Source: an uncultured Clostridium sp.
Lineage (GTDB): Bacteria; Bacillota; Clostridia; TANB77; CAG-508
Assembly (NCBI GenBank): GCA_945937855.1
Contig: CAMEUC010000063.1
Coordinates: forward strand, 1 to 7,529
DNA length: 7,529 bases
Direction of reading: 5' to 3'
Shown: piece after piece, positions 1-5,410 of the stretch
Layout of the letters: every line of letters begins with the position of its first letter
Numbering within the stretch: the first letter of the stretch is position 1
Made by a program: the position numbers and the translations under genes
The notes under the pieces: generated by a model
What the model was told of the DNA's origin: nothing
The model's input: the letters and a program-made list of their open reading frames with translations, nothing else
Database searches by the model: none

Positions 1-47
1 GAAAATACTTGTGGGTTACCCTGCTGGGAAGATAGGAAGTTGCCAGA
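1..47 (+). rRNA. rrf: 5S ribosomal RNA, 3' end only
   Basis: The first 47 bases read like the 3' portion of a clostridial 5S rRNA. There is a GAAAATACTTG stretch, a G-rich/C-containing helix, GGGAAGATAGGAAG, and then the terminal-helix strand TTGCCAGA. This order (loop E/helix IV, then the GTTGCCAG strand of helix I) is what 5S genes show at their 3' end. The 5' partner of the terminal helix lies outside the window, so pairing cannot be confirmed. It implies that a 16S-23S-5S operon ends here, on the plus strand. Confidence 0.82.
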
Positions 48-55
48 TTTTTTTT
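41..55 (+). terminator. T-run directly after 5S rRNA
   Basis: Eight consecutive T bases (48-55) follow the last strand of the 5S terminal helix. The helix would be completed by 5S sequence before the window start, and helix plus T-run would act as a simple intrinsic terminator. Only half of the structure is visible. Confidence 0.42.
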
Positions 56-83
56 ATGCCTAAAAATATAGATTATTATAATG

Positions 84-112
84 TTGACTATGTTTAAAAA
101 TAAATGTATAAT
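84..112 (+). promoter_or_regulatory. sigma-A promoter of the ECF operon
   Basis: TTGACT (84-89) and TATAAT (107-112) are separated by 17 bases, near-consensus for the housekeeping sigma factor. Transcription should start near 119, leaving a leader of only about 24 bases before the ATG at 143. An AAGGAG ribosome binding site (131-136) sits in that leader. There is no room for a riboswitch, such as the tetrahydrofolate riboswitch known upstream of some folT genes, so no RNA-level folate control is visible. Confidence 0.8.
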
Positions 113-142
113 TAAACAAATTTTAAAATAAAGGAGAAAAAT

Positions 143-679
143 ATGTCTAAAAATAAAAAAATTATATTATCAGCATTATTACTAGCACTATTAATAATAC
201 TTTCAAGATTTTTATCTATAAAAACACCAATAATGAAAATAAGTTTTGCTTTTGTTCCAACAATGCTTTGTGCAATTTGGCTTGGACCCAAATATACGGT
301 TTTAATTAACGTATTAGGAGATATAATTGGAGCAACATTATTTCCAACAGGACCTTATTTTGTTGGATATACAATTTCAACAGCAGTTGCAGGATTCATT
401 TATGGAATGATATTATATAAAAAAGATAGTAATTCTTATACAGATAAGCAATTTCTAATAAGATTAACAATATCTACAGTATTAGTGGCAATAATTTCTA
501 ATATGTTTTTAAATACTTTATGGGTTAGTATTACAGGAGGAAAAGCATTTATGGTACTTTTCTGGACAAGACTTCCAAAACAATTAATAATGATACCAAT
601 TCATGTAATTGTTGTATTTGCTTTAGAAAAAGCTTTAAGAAAACCATTTAACAAATATTTAAGGAGCGAAAATGATTAA
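143..679 (+). CDS. folT: FolT-like S component of an ECF transporter
   Basis: This 178-residue, almost entirely hydrophobic protein should be the substrate-binding (S) subunit of an energy-coupling factor vitamin importer in the cytoplasmic membrane. About six membrane segments can be drawn: roughly 7-27, 33-50, 52-68, 72-92, 106-128 and 144-165. A11-L-L-L-A15 in the first helix matches the AxxxA motif by which S components dock on EcfT. SRFLSIKTPI, the FVPTML stretch, and LGDIIGATLFPTGPYFVGYT resemble the folate-family S components as I know them. The length is normal. The start is supported by AAGGAG six bases upstream. The gene overlaps the ATPase gene by eight bases, and an EcfT gene follows, so it has dedicated partners. 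The substrate is inferred from family resemblance; another pterin-like or unrelated vitamin is possible. Confidence 0.82.
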   Translation: MSKNKKIILSALLLALLIILSRFLSIKTPIMKISFAFVPTMLCAIWLGPKYTVLINVLGDIIGATLFPTGPYFVGYTISTAVAGFIYGMILYKKDSNSYTDKQFLIRLTISTVLVAIISNMFLNTLWVSITGGKAFMVLFWTRLPKQLIMIPIHVIVVFALEKALRKPFNKYLRSEND

Positions 680-1466
680 TATTCGTGATTTAAGTTTTAA
701 GTATAAAAACAGTAATAATATTTTAAATAATATAAATATTGAAATACAAGAGGGTGAAACTGTTGCAATAGTAGGTGAAAATGGATCTGGAAAGTCAACT
801 CTTGCTAAACTTATATCTGGAATTTTAAAAACAAAACAAGGAAAAATTATAATAGATAATTTAGATTTGACTAAAAAAGAAGATTATAAGGAGGCAATAA
901 AAAAAGTTGGAATAGTATTTCAAAACCCAGAAAATCAAATTATATTTAATAATATTTATGATGAGCTTGCATTTGCATTAAAACATTTAACAAAAGAAGA
1001 AACAGAAGAAAGAATACTAAAAAGCCTAAAAAAAGTTAAAATGTATGATTATATAGATAAAGATTTATATGAATTATCCTTAGGACAAAAACAAAGAATT
1101 GCAATAGCAGAAATTTTAGCAAAAGAGCCTAAGTACATAATTTTTGATGAACCAACTACGATGATTGACAGTTTAGGAAAAGAACAAATATATGATATAA
1201 TAAAAGCACTAAAAAAAGAAGGATATACAATTATATATACAACAAACTTGGTAGAAGAGATACTATTAGCTGATAGAATACTAATACTAAGAAACGGACA
1301 AATAGTAAATGAAATAAAAAAAGATAATTTATTATCTAGTGTAGATATATTAATGGAAAACAATATAAAATTACCAAATATAATAGAAATAGCATTAAAA
1401 TTAAATATAAACTTAAAAGAATTTACAATAGAAGAGTTGATAAATAAAATTAAAAACAATTTGTAG
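672..1466 (+). CDS. ecfA: ECF transporter ATPase (EcfA) with altered switch residue
   Basis: This 264-residue ABC ATPase should power the ECF importer from the cytoplasmic face. The Walker A motif is G35-ENGSGKS-T43, the Q-loop is VFQNPENQ (Q84), and the signature lies in ELSLGQKQR (135-139 reads LSLGQ, not LSGGQ). Walker B is YIIFDEP (D159, catalytic E160), and the D-loop lies in TTMIDS. Where most ABC ATPases have the switch histidine before LxEE..LADR, this protein has N192 (TTNLVEEILLADR). The QNPENQ segment is typical of ECF/cobalt-type ATPases. The start has AAGGAG (661-666) five bases upstream and overlaps the S-component stop, suggesting translational coupling. Only one ATPase gene is present, so a homodimer is likely unless a second EcfA is encoded elsewhere. 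Confidence 0.9.
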   Translation: MINIRDLSFKYKNSNNILNNINIEIQEGETVAIVGENGSGKSTLAKLISGILKTKQGKIIIDNLDLTKKEDYKEAIKKVGIVFQNPENQIIFNNIYDELAFALKHLTKEETEERILKSLKKVKMYDYIDKDLYELSLGQKQRIAIAEILAKEPKYIIFDEPTTMIDSLGKEQIYDIIKALKKEGYTIIYTTNLVEEILLADRILILRNGQIVNEIKKDNLLSSVDILMENNIKLPNIIEIALKLNINLKEFTIEELINKIKNNL

Positions 1467-1501
1467 GAGATTTTGTTACATATTTGCCCAAATAAAGAGA
1501 A

Positions 1502-1517
1502 CGGACATGGAAGTCCG
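1502..1517 (+). other. small GC-rich hairpin between ecfA and ecfT
   Basis: CGGAC (1502-1506) and GTCCG (1513-1517) form a perfect 5-bp stem with the six-base loop ATGGAA. It lies in the 78-base gap between the ATPase stop and the chosen ecfT start, and is noticeably richer in G+C than its surroundings. There is no T-run, so it is not an intrinsic terminator. It could be an mRNA-processing or stability element that sets EcfT levels relative to EcfA; that role is a guess. Confidence 0.4.
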
Positions 1518-1544
1518 AACATAAAGAACAATAGGAGACAGATA

Positions 1545-2114
1545 ATGAAAAATGTATTATCATTTTTAACATTTATAATATATTCTACACTAATATTTTT
1601 TACACCAAATAAGTACGTATATATAGTTATATCAACAATAATAAATATACTTGCAATGGCTATTGTGAAAGTAAATATAAAAAAAGCAATAAAAAATATA
1701 ATAAAATTATTACCTTTTATTTTATTTACAGGAATAATAAATTGTATTTTAGAAAATTATTTGTATGCAACATATATTAGTATCAAATTAATTCTAGTAT
1801 GTAATATTACATATACATATTCAAGAACAACTACAGCTTTTTCAGTTGCAAAAACTGTAAAAACACTTTGTAAGCCTTTAGAAATATTTAACATAAATAC
1901 CGATGATATTGAAATCTTGGTGGCACTGGGAATAACAATGATACCTGTATTAAAAAAAGAATTTATAGATTTAAAAAATGCATGTTTAGCTAAAAATATT
2001 GAGTGGAATATAAAAAACATGAAAATTATATTATCTAAATTTTTACTTTCAATTATAAAAAGAGTAAATGAAATAGATGAGGCATTAATAGAAAAAGGGC
2101 ATATGCAATACTAA
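1545..2114 (+). CDS. ecfT: EcfT transmembrane scaffold subunit, short form
   Basis: This is a 189-residue membrane protein from ATG 1545, which has AGGAG (1533-1537) seven bases upstream. The same frame is open back to a TTG at 1473, but that extension is polar and unlike EcfT, so the ATG is preferred. Hydrophobic segments lie near 6-20, 25-42, 53-68 and 76-92, followed by the cytoplasmic coupling region. LVALGITMIPVLKKEF leads into the first coupling motif, and RVNEIDEALIEKG carries the second, which is the usual EcfT order. The two Ala-Arg-Gly-type motifs read A149-K150-N151 and E183-K184-G185, so lysine replaces the usual arginine in both. The protein stops four residues after the second motif, without the final membrane helix of longer EcfT proteins, so it resembles the shorter CbiQ/BioN-like forms. 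It links the S component to the ATPase. Confidence 0.8.
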   Translation: MKNVLSFLTFIIYSTLIFFTPNKYVYIVISTIINILAMAIVKVNIKKAIKNIIKLLPFILFTGIINCILENYLYATYISIKLILVCNITYTYSRTTTAFSVAKTVKTLCKPLEIFNINTDDIEILVALGITMIPVLKKEFIDLKNACLAKNIEWNIKNMKIILSKFLLSIIKRVNEIDEALIEKGHMQY

Positions 2115-2142
2115 ATATAATATAAAAAATGAGGAAATTTTT

Positions 2143-2685
2143 ATGGTAAAAAAAGTAGAATTATTATCTCCTGCAGGAGATTTTGAGTGCTTAGTTGCAG
2201 CGGTTCAAAATGGAGCAGATAGTGTATATTTTGGAGCAGATAAATTTAATGCAAGAATAAATGGTAAAAATTTTTCAAAAGAGGATTTAAAAAAAGCAAT
2301 TGAATATGCAAAACTTAGAAATGTAAAAACATATTTAACATTAAATACTTTAATAAAAAATAATGAATTTGATGAGTCGATAGAACTTATAAAATATGCA
2401 TACGAATGTGGAATAGATGCTATAATAATGCAAGATTTGGGACTTGCTAAATTTGCTATAAATAATTTCCCAGATTTAGAAATTCATGCAAGCACTCAAA
2501 TGACAGCTCATAATGTAGATGGTGTTATGGAACTAAAGGAGCTTGGCTTTAAGAGAGTAGTTTTATCTAGGGAATTAAACTTAAATGAAATTAAAGAAAT
2601 ATATGATAAAACTCGGAATGGATTTGGAAATGTTTATTCATGGAGCATTATGTATTTCATATTCTGGACAATGCTTGATGAGTAG
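2143..2685 (+). CDS. U32-family protein, N-terminal part (frameshifted)
   Basis: This is the 5' piece of a broken gene. Joined across the shift to the ORF ending at 4504, it would encode about 786 residues. That is the size of long Firmicute U32 proteins with a DUF3656 region, related to E. coli RlhA, which hydroxylates a 23S rRNA cytidine. ATG 2143 has TGAGGA about seven bases upstream and lies 28 bases after ecfT, so it is probably the fourth gene of that operon. Residues 4-50 (VELLSPAGDFE, GADSVYFGAD, FNARINGKNFS), LEIHASTQMTAHN and VVLSREL are typical of the barrel-like first half of PF01136. Homology ends near residue T157 (2613). The remaining 23 residues are out-of-frame reading up to the TAG at 2683, so this ORF alone lacks the cysteine cluster and should be inactive. 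Confidence 0.85.
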   Translation: MVKKVELLSPAGDFECLVAAVQNGADSVYFGADKFNARINGKNFSKEDLKKAIEYAKLRNVKTYLTLNTLIKNNEFDESIELIKYAYECGIDAIIMQDLGLAKFAINNFPDLEIHASTQMTAHNVDGVMELKELGFKRVVLSRELNLNEIKEIYDKTRNGFGNVYSWSIMYFIFWTMLDE

Positions 2686-4504
2686 TATAATTGGGCAAAG
2701 AAGCGGAAATAGAGGAAAATGCGCTGGAACATGTAGAATGCCATATGAATTAATAAATAAGGATGATAACAAAATAATAGATAAAGGATATTTATTAAGT
2801 TCTAAAGATGTTTGTACATTAGATATAATACCAGAATTAATTAAAAGTGGAGCAATGTCTTTTAAAATTGAGGGGAGAATGAAAACACCAGAATATGTTG
2901 GAGTGGTTACTTCTATTTATAGAAAATATATAGATTTAGCTCTTAGTGAAAACCAGTATATTGTAGATGAAGAAGATAGAAAAAAGTTAATGCAAGTATT
3001 TAATAGAGGCGGATTCAGTACAGGCTATATAAAAGGAAAGCTTGGAAAAGATATGATGTACACTAAAAGACCAGACCATATGGGCGTATTTTTAGGAAAA
3101 GTTATATCATATAATCCAAATAGAGGATATATTAAATTAAAACTAGAAGAAGAAATAGATTTAGGAGATAGTATAAAAATAAATAAAAACTCATGTAAAA
3201 TTTCTGAACTTATGAAGAATAATAACAATATAAAAAATGCTAAATCAGGCGAAATAGTAACAATAGGAAGAATAAAAGGTAGAATAAATGCTGGAGATTC
3301 AGTATATAAGACAGTAAGTTTAAAACTTGAAAACCAAATAAAACAAAAAAATGTTAAGGAAAATGTAAAAAGAAGAGTTCTTTGTAAAGTTGAAATAGAA
3401 ATTGGAAAACCACTGCAATTAGAAGTAGTAGATATGGAAACAAATGAAAATTTTTGTGCTATAGGAGAGGTTGTACAAAGGGCACAAAAAGTAGAAATAG
3501 AAAAAGATAGAATAGAAGAACAAATAAGAAAAACAGGTGGAACAATTTTTGAAATAGAAGAAATAAAAATAAATTTAGAAAGTAATGCTTATGTTTCAAT
3601 AAAAGAAATAAATGAATTAAGAAGAAAGGCATTAGAAGGCTTAGAAGAAGAAATAAAAGGTAAAATAAGTAGAACAAAAAAAGAAATAAAATTAGAAGAC
3701 CTACAAATAAAAGAAATACAAGAACAAACGAAAATTTCGCTTTTATTAAACTTAATAAAAGGAGAATATAATTATAAAAAACTAAAACAAGTTGATAGAA
3801 TTTATTTACCAGTATCAGAAATAATTTTAGAAAATAACAAAGAAAAAATAGAAGAAATAACAAGCATTGCCGATACATATATCTATATGCCCAATATTAT
3901 ACGTGATGAGCATAAAAATATAATTTATAAAAAAATAGAAGATTTAGTAAGTAAATATAACATTAAAGGATTTGTTATATCTAATATATCTCAAATAAAA
4001 AATTTAGCAAAATATAATTTAGAAATGATTGCAAATTATACTTTTAATGTATTTAATAATAGAACAGCCAAAGAGTTGGAAAATTTAAAATTTAGCACTA
4101 TTACAATATCACCTGAATTAAACGAAGAAGAAATAAAAAGTATTAAAACAAATTTAACTAAAGAACTTATAGTATATGGAAGAACTCCTCTTATGACTTC
4201 AGAATATTGTACAATTGGAACATTTAAAAATTGTAATGGTATGTGCACAAAAGGAAAATATGTGTTAAAAGACAGAATGAATTTTGAATTTCCAATATAT
4301 ACAAATAGAATAAACTGTAATACAACAATCTATAATTCAAAGATAACATCTATAATGTGGGAGAATTTAAAAATAAACTCAATACGTATAGACATATTGG
4401 AAGAAAATATAGAAGAAATAAACAAAATAATAGAATTACATAAACAAAATAAAAGGCTAGAAGGACAAAATTATACAAATGGTAATTTAAAAAAAGAAAT
4501 ATAA
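2585..4504 (+). CDS. U32-family protein, C-terminal part with cysteine cluster (frameshifted)
   Basis: This is the 3' piece of the broken RlhA-like U32 gene. Meaningful homology begins at about 2615; the first ten codons are an out-of-frame run-in, so the ORF start is not a true start. EMFIHGALCISYSGQCLMS fits the U32 family signature (ExFxxG[SA]xCx4GxCxxS). Four cysteines at ORF residues 23, 30, 46 and 50 (CX6C-X15-CX3C) match the cysteines that bind an iron-sulfur cluster in UbiU/RlhA-type relatives. LLSSKDVCTLDIIPEL and FKIEGRMKTPEYV follow, then FNRGGFSTGY. A lysine/glutamate-rich middle corresponds to the DUF3656-type region, and a second cysteine group lies near the end (CTIGTFKNCNGMC, then DRMNFEFPIYTNRINC). 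The rest of the frame is intact with no decay, arguing for a recent lesion or a sequencing error. Confidence 0.82.
   Translation: MKLKKYMIKLGMDLEMFIHGALCISYSGQCLMSSIIGQRSGNRGKCAGTCRMPYELINKDDNKIIDKGYLLSSKDVCTLDIIPELIKSGAMSFKIEGRMKTPEYVGVVTSIYRKYIDLALSENQYIVDEEDRKKLMQVFNRGGFSTGYIKGKLGKDMMYTKRPDHMGVFLGKVISYNPNRGYIKLKLEEEIDLGDSIKINKNSCKISELMKNNNNIKNAKSGEIVTIGRIKGRINAGDSVYKTVSLKLENQIKQKNVKENVKRRVLCKVEIEIGKPLQLEVVDMETNENFCAIGEVVQRAQKVEIEKDRIEEQIRKTGGTIFEIEEIKINLESNAYVSIKEINELRRKALEGLEEEIKGKISRTKKEIKLEDLQIKEIQEQTKISLLLNLIKGEYNYKKLKQVDRIYLPVSEIILENNKEKIEEITSIADTYIYMPNIIRDEHKNIIYKKIEDLVSKYNIKGFVISNISQIKNLAKYNLEMIANYTFNVFNNRTAKELENLKFSTITISPELNEEEIKSIKTNLTKELIVYGRTPLMTSEYCTIGTFKNCNGMCTKGKYVLKDRMNFEFPIYTNRINCNTTIYNSKITSIMWENLKINSIRIDILEENIEEINKIIELHKQNKRLEGQNYTNGNLKKEI
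2611..2618 (+). other. frameshift site in the U32 gene
   Basis: Frame 1 reads D-K-T (2605-2613) and then CGG; frame 2 reads G-M-D-L-E-M-F from 2615. Removing one base at 2614-2616 gives ...DKTGMDLEMFIHGALC..., which is what an intact U32 protein should read. The simplest cause is a single inserted base, either a real mutation or a sequencing/assembly error. CGG at 2614 is the only in-frame CGG codon I found in the genes of this window. Confidence 0.85.
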
Positions 4505-4570
4505 ACATTAATTATACTGCTTAAGAAAACAAGTTAATATTCAGCCAATTTATTAAATTTGTACTGTATT

Positions 4571-4626
4571 TGTAGGGGCAAGGCTCCGTCATTGCCCTGG
4601 GTAGGGACTTAAGCCCTACCCCTACA
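4571..4626. repeat. compact GC-rich inverted-repeat element
   Basis: TGTAGGGG (4571-4578) and CCCCTACA (4619-4626) are perfect 8-bp terminal inverted repeats around a 56-base, strikingly GC-rich island in AT-rich intergenic DNA. Two hairpins nest inside: GGGCAA/TTGCCC (4576-4581 with 4592-4597) and GGGTAGGG/CCCTACCC (4599-4606 with 4614-4621, loop ACTTAAG). It has no coding capacity and no adjacent T-run. This TGTAGGGG...CCCCTACA layout resembles short interspersed repeats I associate with gut Clostridia genomes (REP/MITE-like). It occupies the 240-base gap between the U32 gene and tRNA-Leu; outside it and the tRNA promoter I see nothing else in that gap. Confidence 0.68.
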
Positions 4627-4693
4627 GTTTTGAATTTTTAAATGCTACTTACTGAACATTAACAAAAAACAATAAAAAAATACTTTTAATGTA

Positions 4694-4723
4694 TTGACAA
4701 AACAATAAAAAATATGCTAATAT
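4694..4723 (+). promoter_or_regulatory. promoter of tRNA-Leu
   Basis: A perfect TTGACA (4694-4699), an 18-base spacer, and TAATAT (4718-4723) preceded by TG one base upstream (extended -10). Transcription should start around 4730, about 15 bases before the mature tRNA 5' end. Confidence 0.7.
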
Positions 4724-4744
4724 AAATATTGTTAATTTAATTAT

Positions 4745-4828
4745 GCGGATGTGGCGGAATTGGCAGACGCGCTGGTCTTAGGAACCAGTGTCAACGACGT
4801 GGGGGTTCAAGTCCCTTCATCCGCACCA
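4745..4828 (+). tRNA. tRNA-Leu (anticodon UAG)
   Basis: This is an 84-base class II tRNA with encoded CCA. The acceptor strands GCGGATG (4745-4751) and CATCCGC (4818-4824) pair fully; the discriminator is A4825 and CCA is 4826-4828. The anticodon stem CTGGT/ACCAG encloses CTTAGGA, with anticodon TAG at 4779-4781 reading CUA leucine codons. A long variable arm (about 4789-4800, TGTC/GACG) is as expected for leucine. The T-arm has GGGGG with CCCTT around TTCAAGT (two G-T pairs). It has its own promoter and terminator, so it is a single-tRNA unit. It also marks the last clear host gene before the recombinase-carrying region. Confidence 0.97.
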
Positions 4829-4834
4829 ATGACG

Positions 4835-4856
4835 TATCTGTTCGAACTAACAGATA
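4835..4856. repeat. perfect 8-bp inverted repeat after tRNA-Leu
   Basis: TATCTGTT (4835-4842) and AACAGATA (4849-4856) flank CGAACT; the inner GTTCGAAC (4840-4847) is itself palindromic. It lies seven bases after the tRNA CCA end and before the terminator. It may be a tRNA 3'-trailer hairpin, or a protein-binding or recombination site at the edge of the accessory region. Confidence 0.5.
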
Positions 4857-4861
4857 GATTA

Positions 4862-4892
4862 AAAATCATTCAAGTAGTTGGATGATTTTTTT
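4862..4892 (+). terminator. intrinsic terminator of tRNA-Leu
   Basis: AAAATCATTCA (4862-4872) pairs over 11 bp with TGGATGATTTT (4879-4889), with one G-T wobble and a six-base loop. The 3' arm runs into seven T bases (4886-4892). This is a standard terminator for the tRNA transcript, so genes to the right need their own promoter. Confidence 0.82.
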
Positions 4893-4945
4893 CTTTGCCC
4901 AAAAAACATCATCCAATATCCTAAAAAGAAAGGATGGTGCTTGAA

Positions 4946-5218
4946 ATGAAGATAATTAAAGAAGAACTGCGATTTGAGGAAAACTTAAAGAAAAGGCTAG
5001 AATTTATATGTGAATTCTCAAAGGTTACTCCTACTTTTGTTAATGGTAGTATAAGAAAAATTGAGAAGAACAATATCTCTTATATTGAGCCACATAGAGT
5101 GATTGTAAAAGATACCACATTTCTGGTCTTTAATTATTCTAATGATGTTTATATATCCAATCTAGCAAAAAAGATAAAATTATCGGAATTAGAAGATTAT
5201 ATAAACAGCATAAAATAG
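4946..5218 (+). CDS. small protein of unknown function next to the recombinase
   Basis: This encodes 90 residues from ATG 4946. An upstream ATG at 4934 is in frame (94 residues), but the AAGG at 4930-4933 abuts it directly, while it stands at a usable distance from 4946. I do not recognise the family. The protein is soluble-looking and mixed charged: a lysine/glutamate-rich start (KIIKEELRFEENLKKR), a middle of probable beta strands (ISYIEPHRVIVKDTTFLVFNYSNDVYIS), and a helical end (LAKKIKLSELEDYINSIK). It has no cysteines beyond C22, no signal peptide and no clear DNA-binding helix. Its stop is seven bases before the -35 box of the recombinase leader promoter. A role as a recombination directionality factor or element regulator is possible from position only. 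No clear promoter of its own is visible. Confidence 0.7.
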   Translation: MKIIKEELRFEENLKKRLEFICEFSKVTPTFVNGSIRKIEKNNISYIEPHRVIVKDTTFLVFNYSNDVYISNLAKKIKLSELEDYINSIK

Positions 5219-5225
5219 CTAAAAT

Positions 5226-5253
5226 TTGACATTTCTGAAAATCGTGATATAAT
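5226..5253 (+). promoter_or_regulatory. strong extended promoter upstream of the recombinase
   Basis: A perfect TTGACA (5226-5231), a 16-base spacer and a perfect TATAAT (5248-5253), with TG at 5245-5246 forming an extended -10. It is the best promoter in the window. Start of transcription is expected near 5260, giving a leader of about 150 bases before the recombinase start codon. A 6-bp hairpin (GTAAAC 5261-5266, GTTTAC 5274-5279) lies at the very 5' end of that RNA. Confidence 0.85.
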
Positions 5254-5297
5254 ACTAGCAGTAAACTATTTATGTTTACCTGTTGGGAGTTGATTAT

Positions 5298-5363
5298 ATG
5301 TTTTTGGTTTGTTCCAAGAAAATATATTGTAATATAAACAGATTTAAGAGATGTCAAGGATAA
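5298..5363 (+). CDS. 21-residue leader peptide in the recombinase 5' UTR
   Basis: ATG 5298 is preceded by GGGAG (5285-5289) at eight bases, better than the site of the recombinase itself. The ORF encodes 21 residues beginning MFLVCSKKIY and ending FKRCQG, basic with three cysteines, and stops with TAA at 5361-5363. Codons 17-21 (5346-5360) are exactly the 5' arm of the terminator hairpin, and the stop codon lies at the start of its loop. A translating ribosome would therefore sit on and melt the terminator. This geometry is that of translation-coupled transcription attenuation, as described for erm-type and tet(M) leaders. The peptide sequence itself may matter little. Confidence 0.62.
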   Translation: MFLVCSKKIYCNINRFKRCQG

Positions 5364-5393
5364 CTTGTGTGTTTTCTTTGATGTCTCTTTTTT
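5346..5393 (+). terminator. leader terminator (putative attenuator) before the recombinase
   Basis: AAGAGATGTCAAGGA (5346-5360) pairs over 15 bp, including three G-U pairs, with TCTTTGATGTCTCTT (5375-5389). The loop is 14 bases and six T bases follow (5388-5393). It lies between the strong promoter and the recombinase start codon at 5411. Most transcripts should stop here unless the hairpin is disrupted, for example by a ribosome on the leader ORF. Confidence 0.75.
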
Positions 5394-5410
5394 GTTAGTA
5401 GGTTTATAAA

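Noticed and set aside
56..142. Possible riboswitch upstream of the FolT-like gene
   Set aside because: The promoter at 84-112 leaves only about 24 bases of leader, too short for a tetrahydrofolate or other vitamin riboswitch, and no terminator hairpin is present.
1473..1544. TTG start at 1473 for ecfT
   Set aside because: The 24 added residues are polar and unlike EcfT N-termini, the spacing from its AGGAG is only about three bases, and ATG 1545 has a better placed AGGAG.
1049..4248. Several minus-strand ORFs of 67-160 codons lying under the ECF and U32 genes
   Set aside because: They are low-complexity, rich in Phe/Leu/Ile/Ser from reading AT-rich genes backwards, lack ribosome sites, and lie under well-supported plus-strand genes.
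4878..4916. Alternative hairpin TTGGATGAT/ATCATCCAA competing with the tRNA-Leu terminator
   Set aside because: Its second arm is transcribed only after the terminator T-run, so on the plus strand it forms too late to prevent termination. On the minus strand it would form first, but no minus-strand gene is present to regulate.
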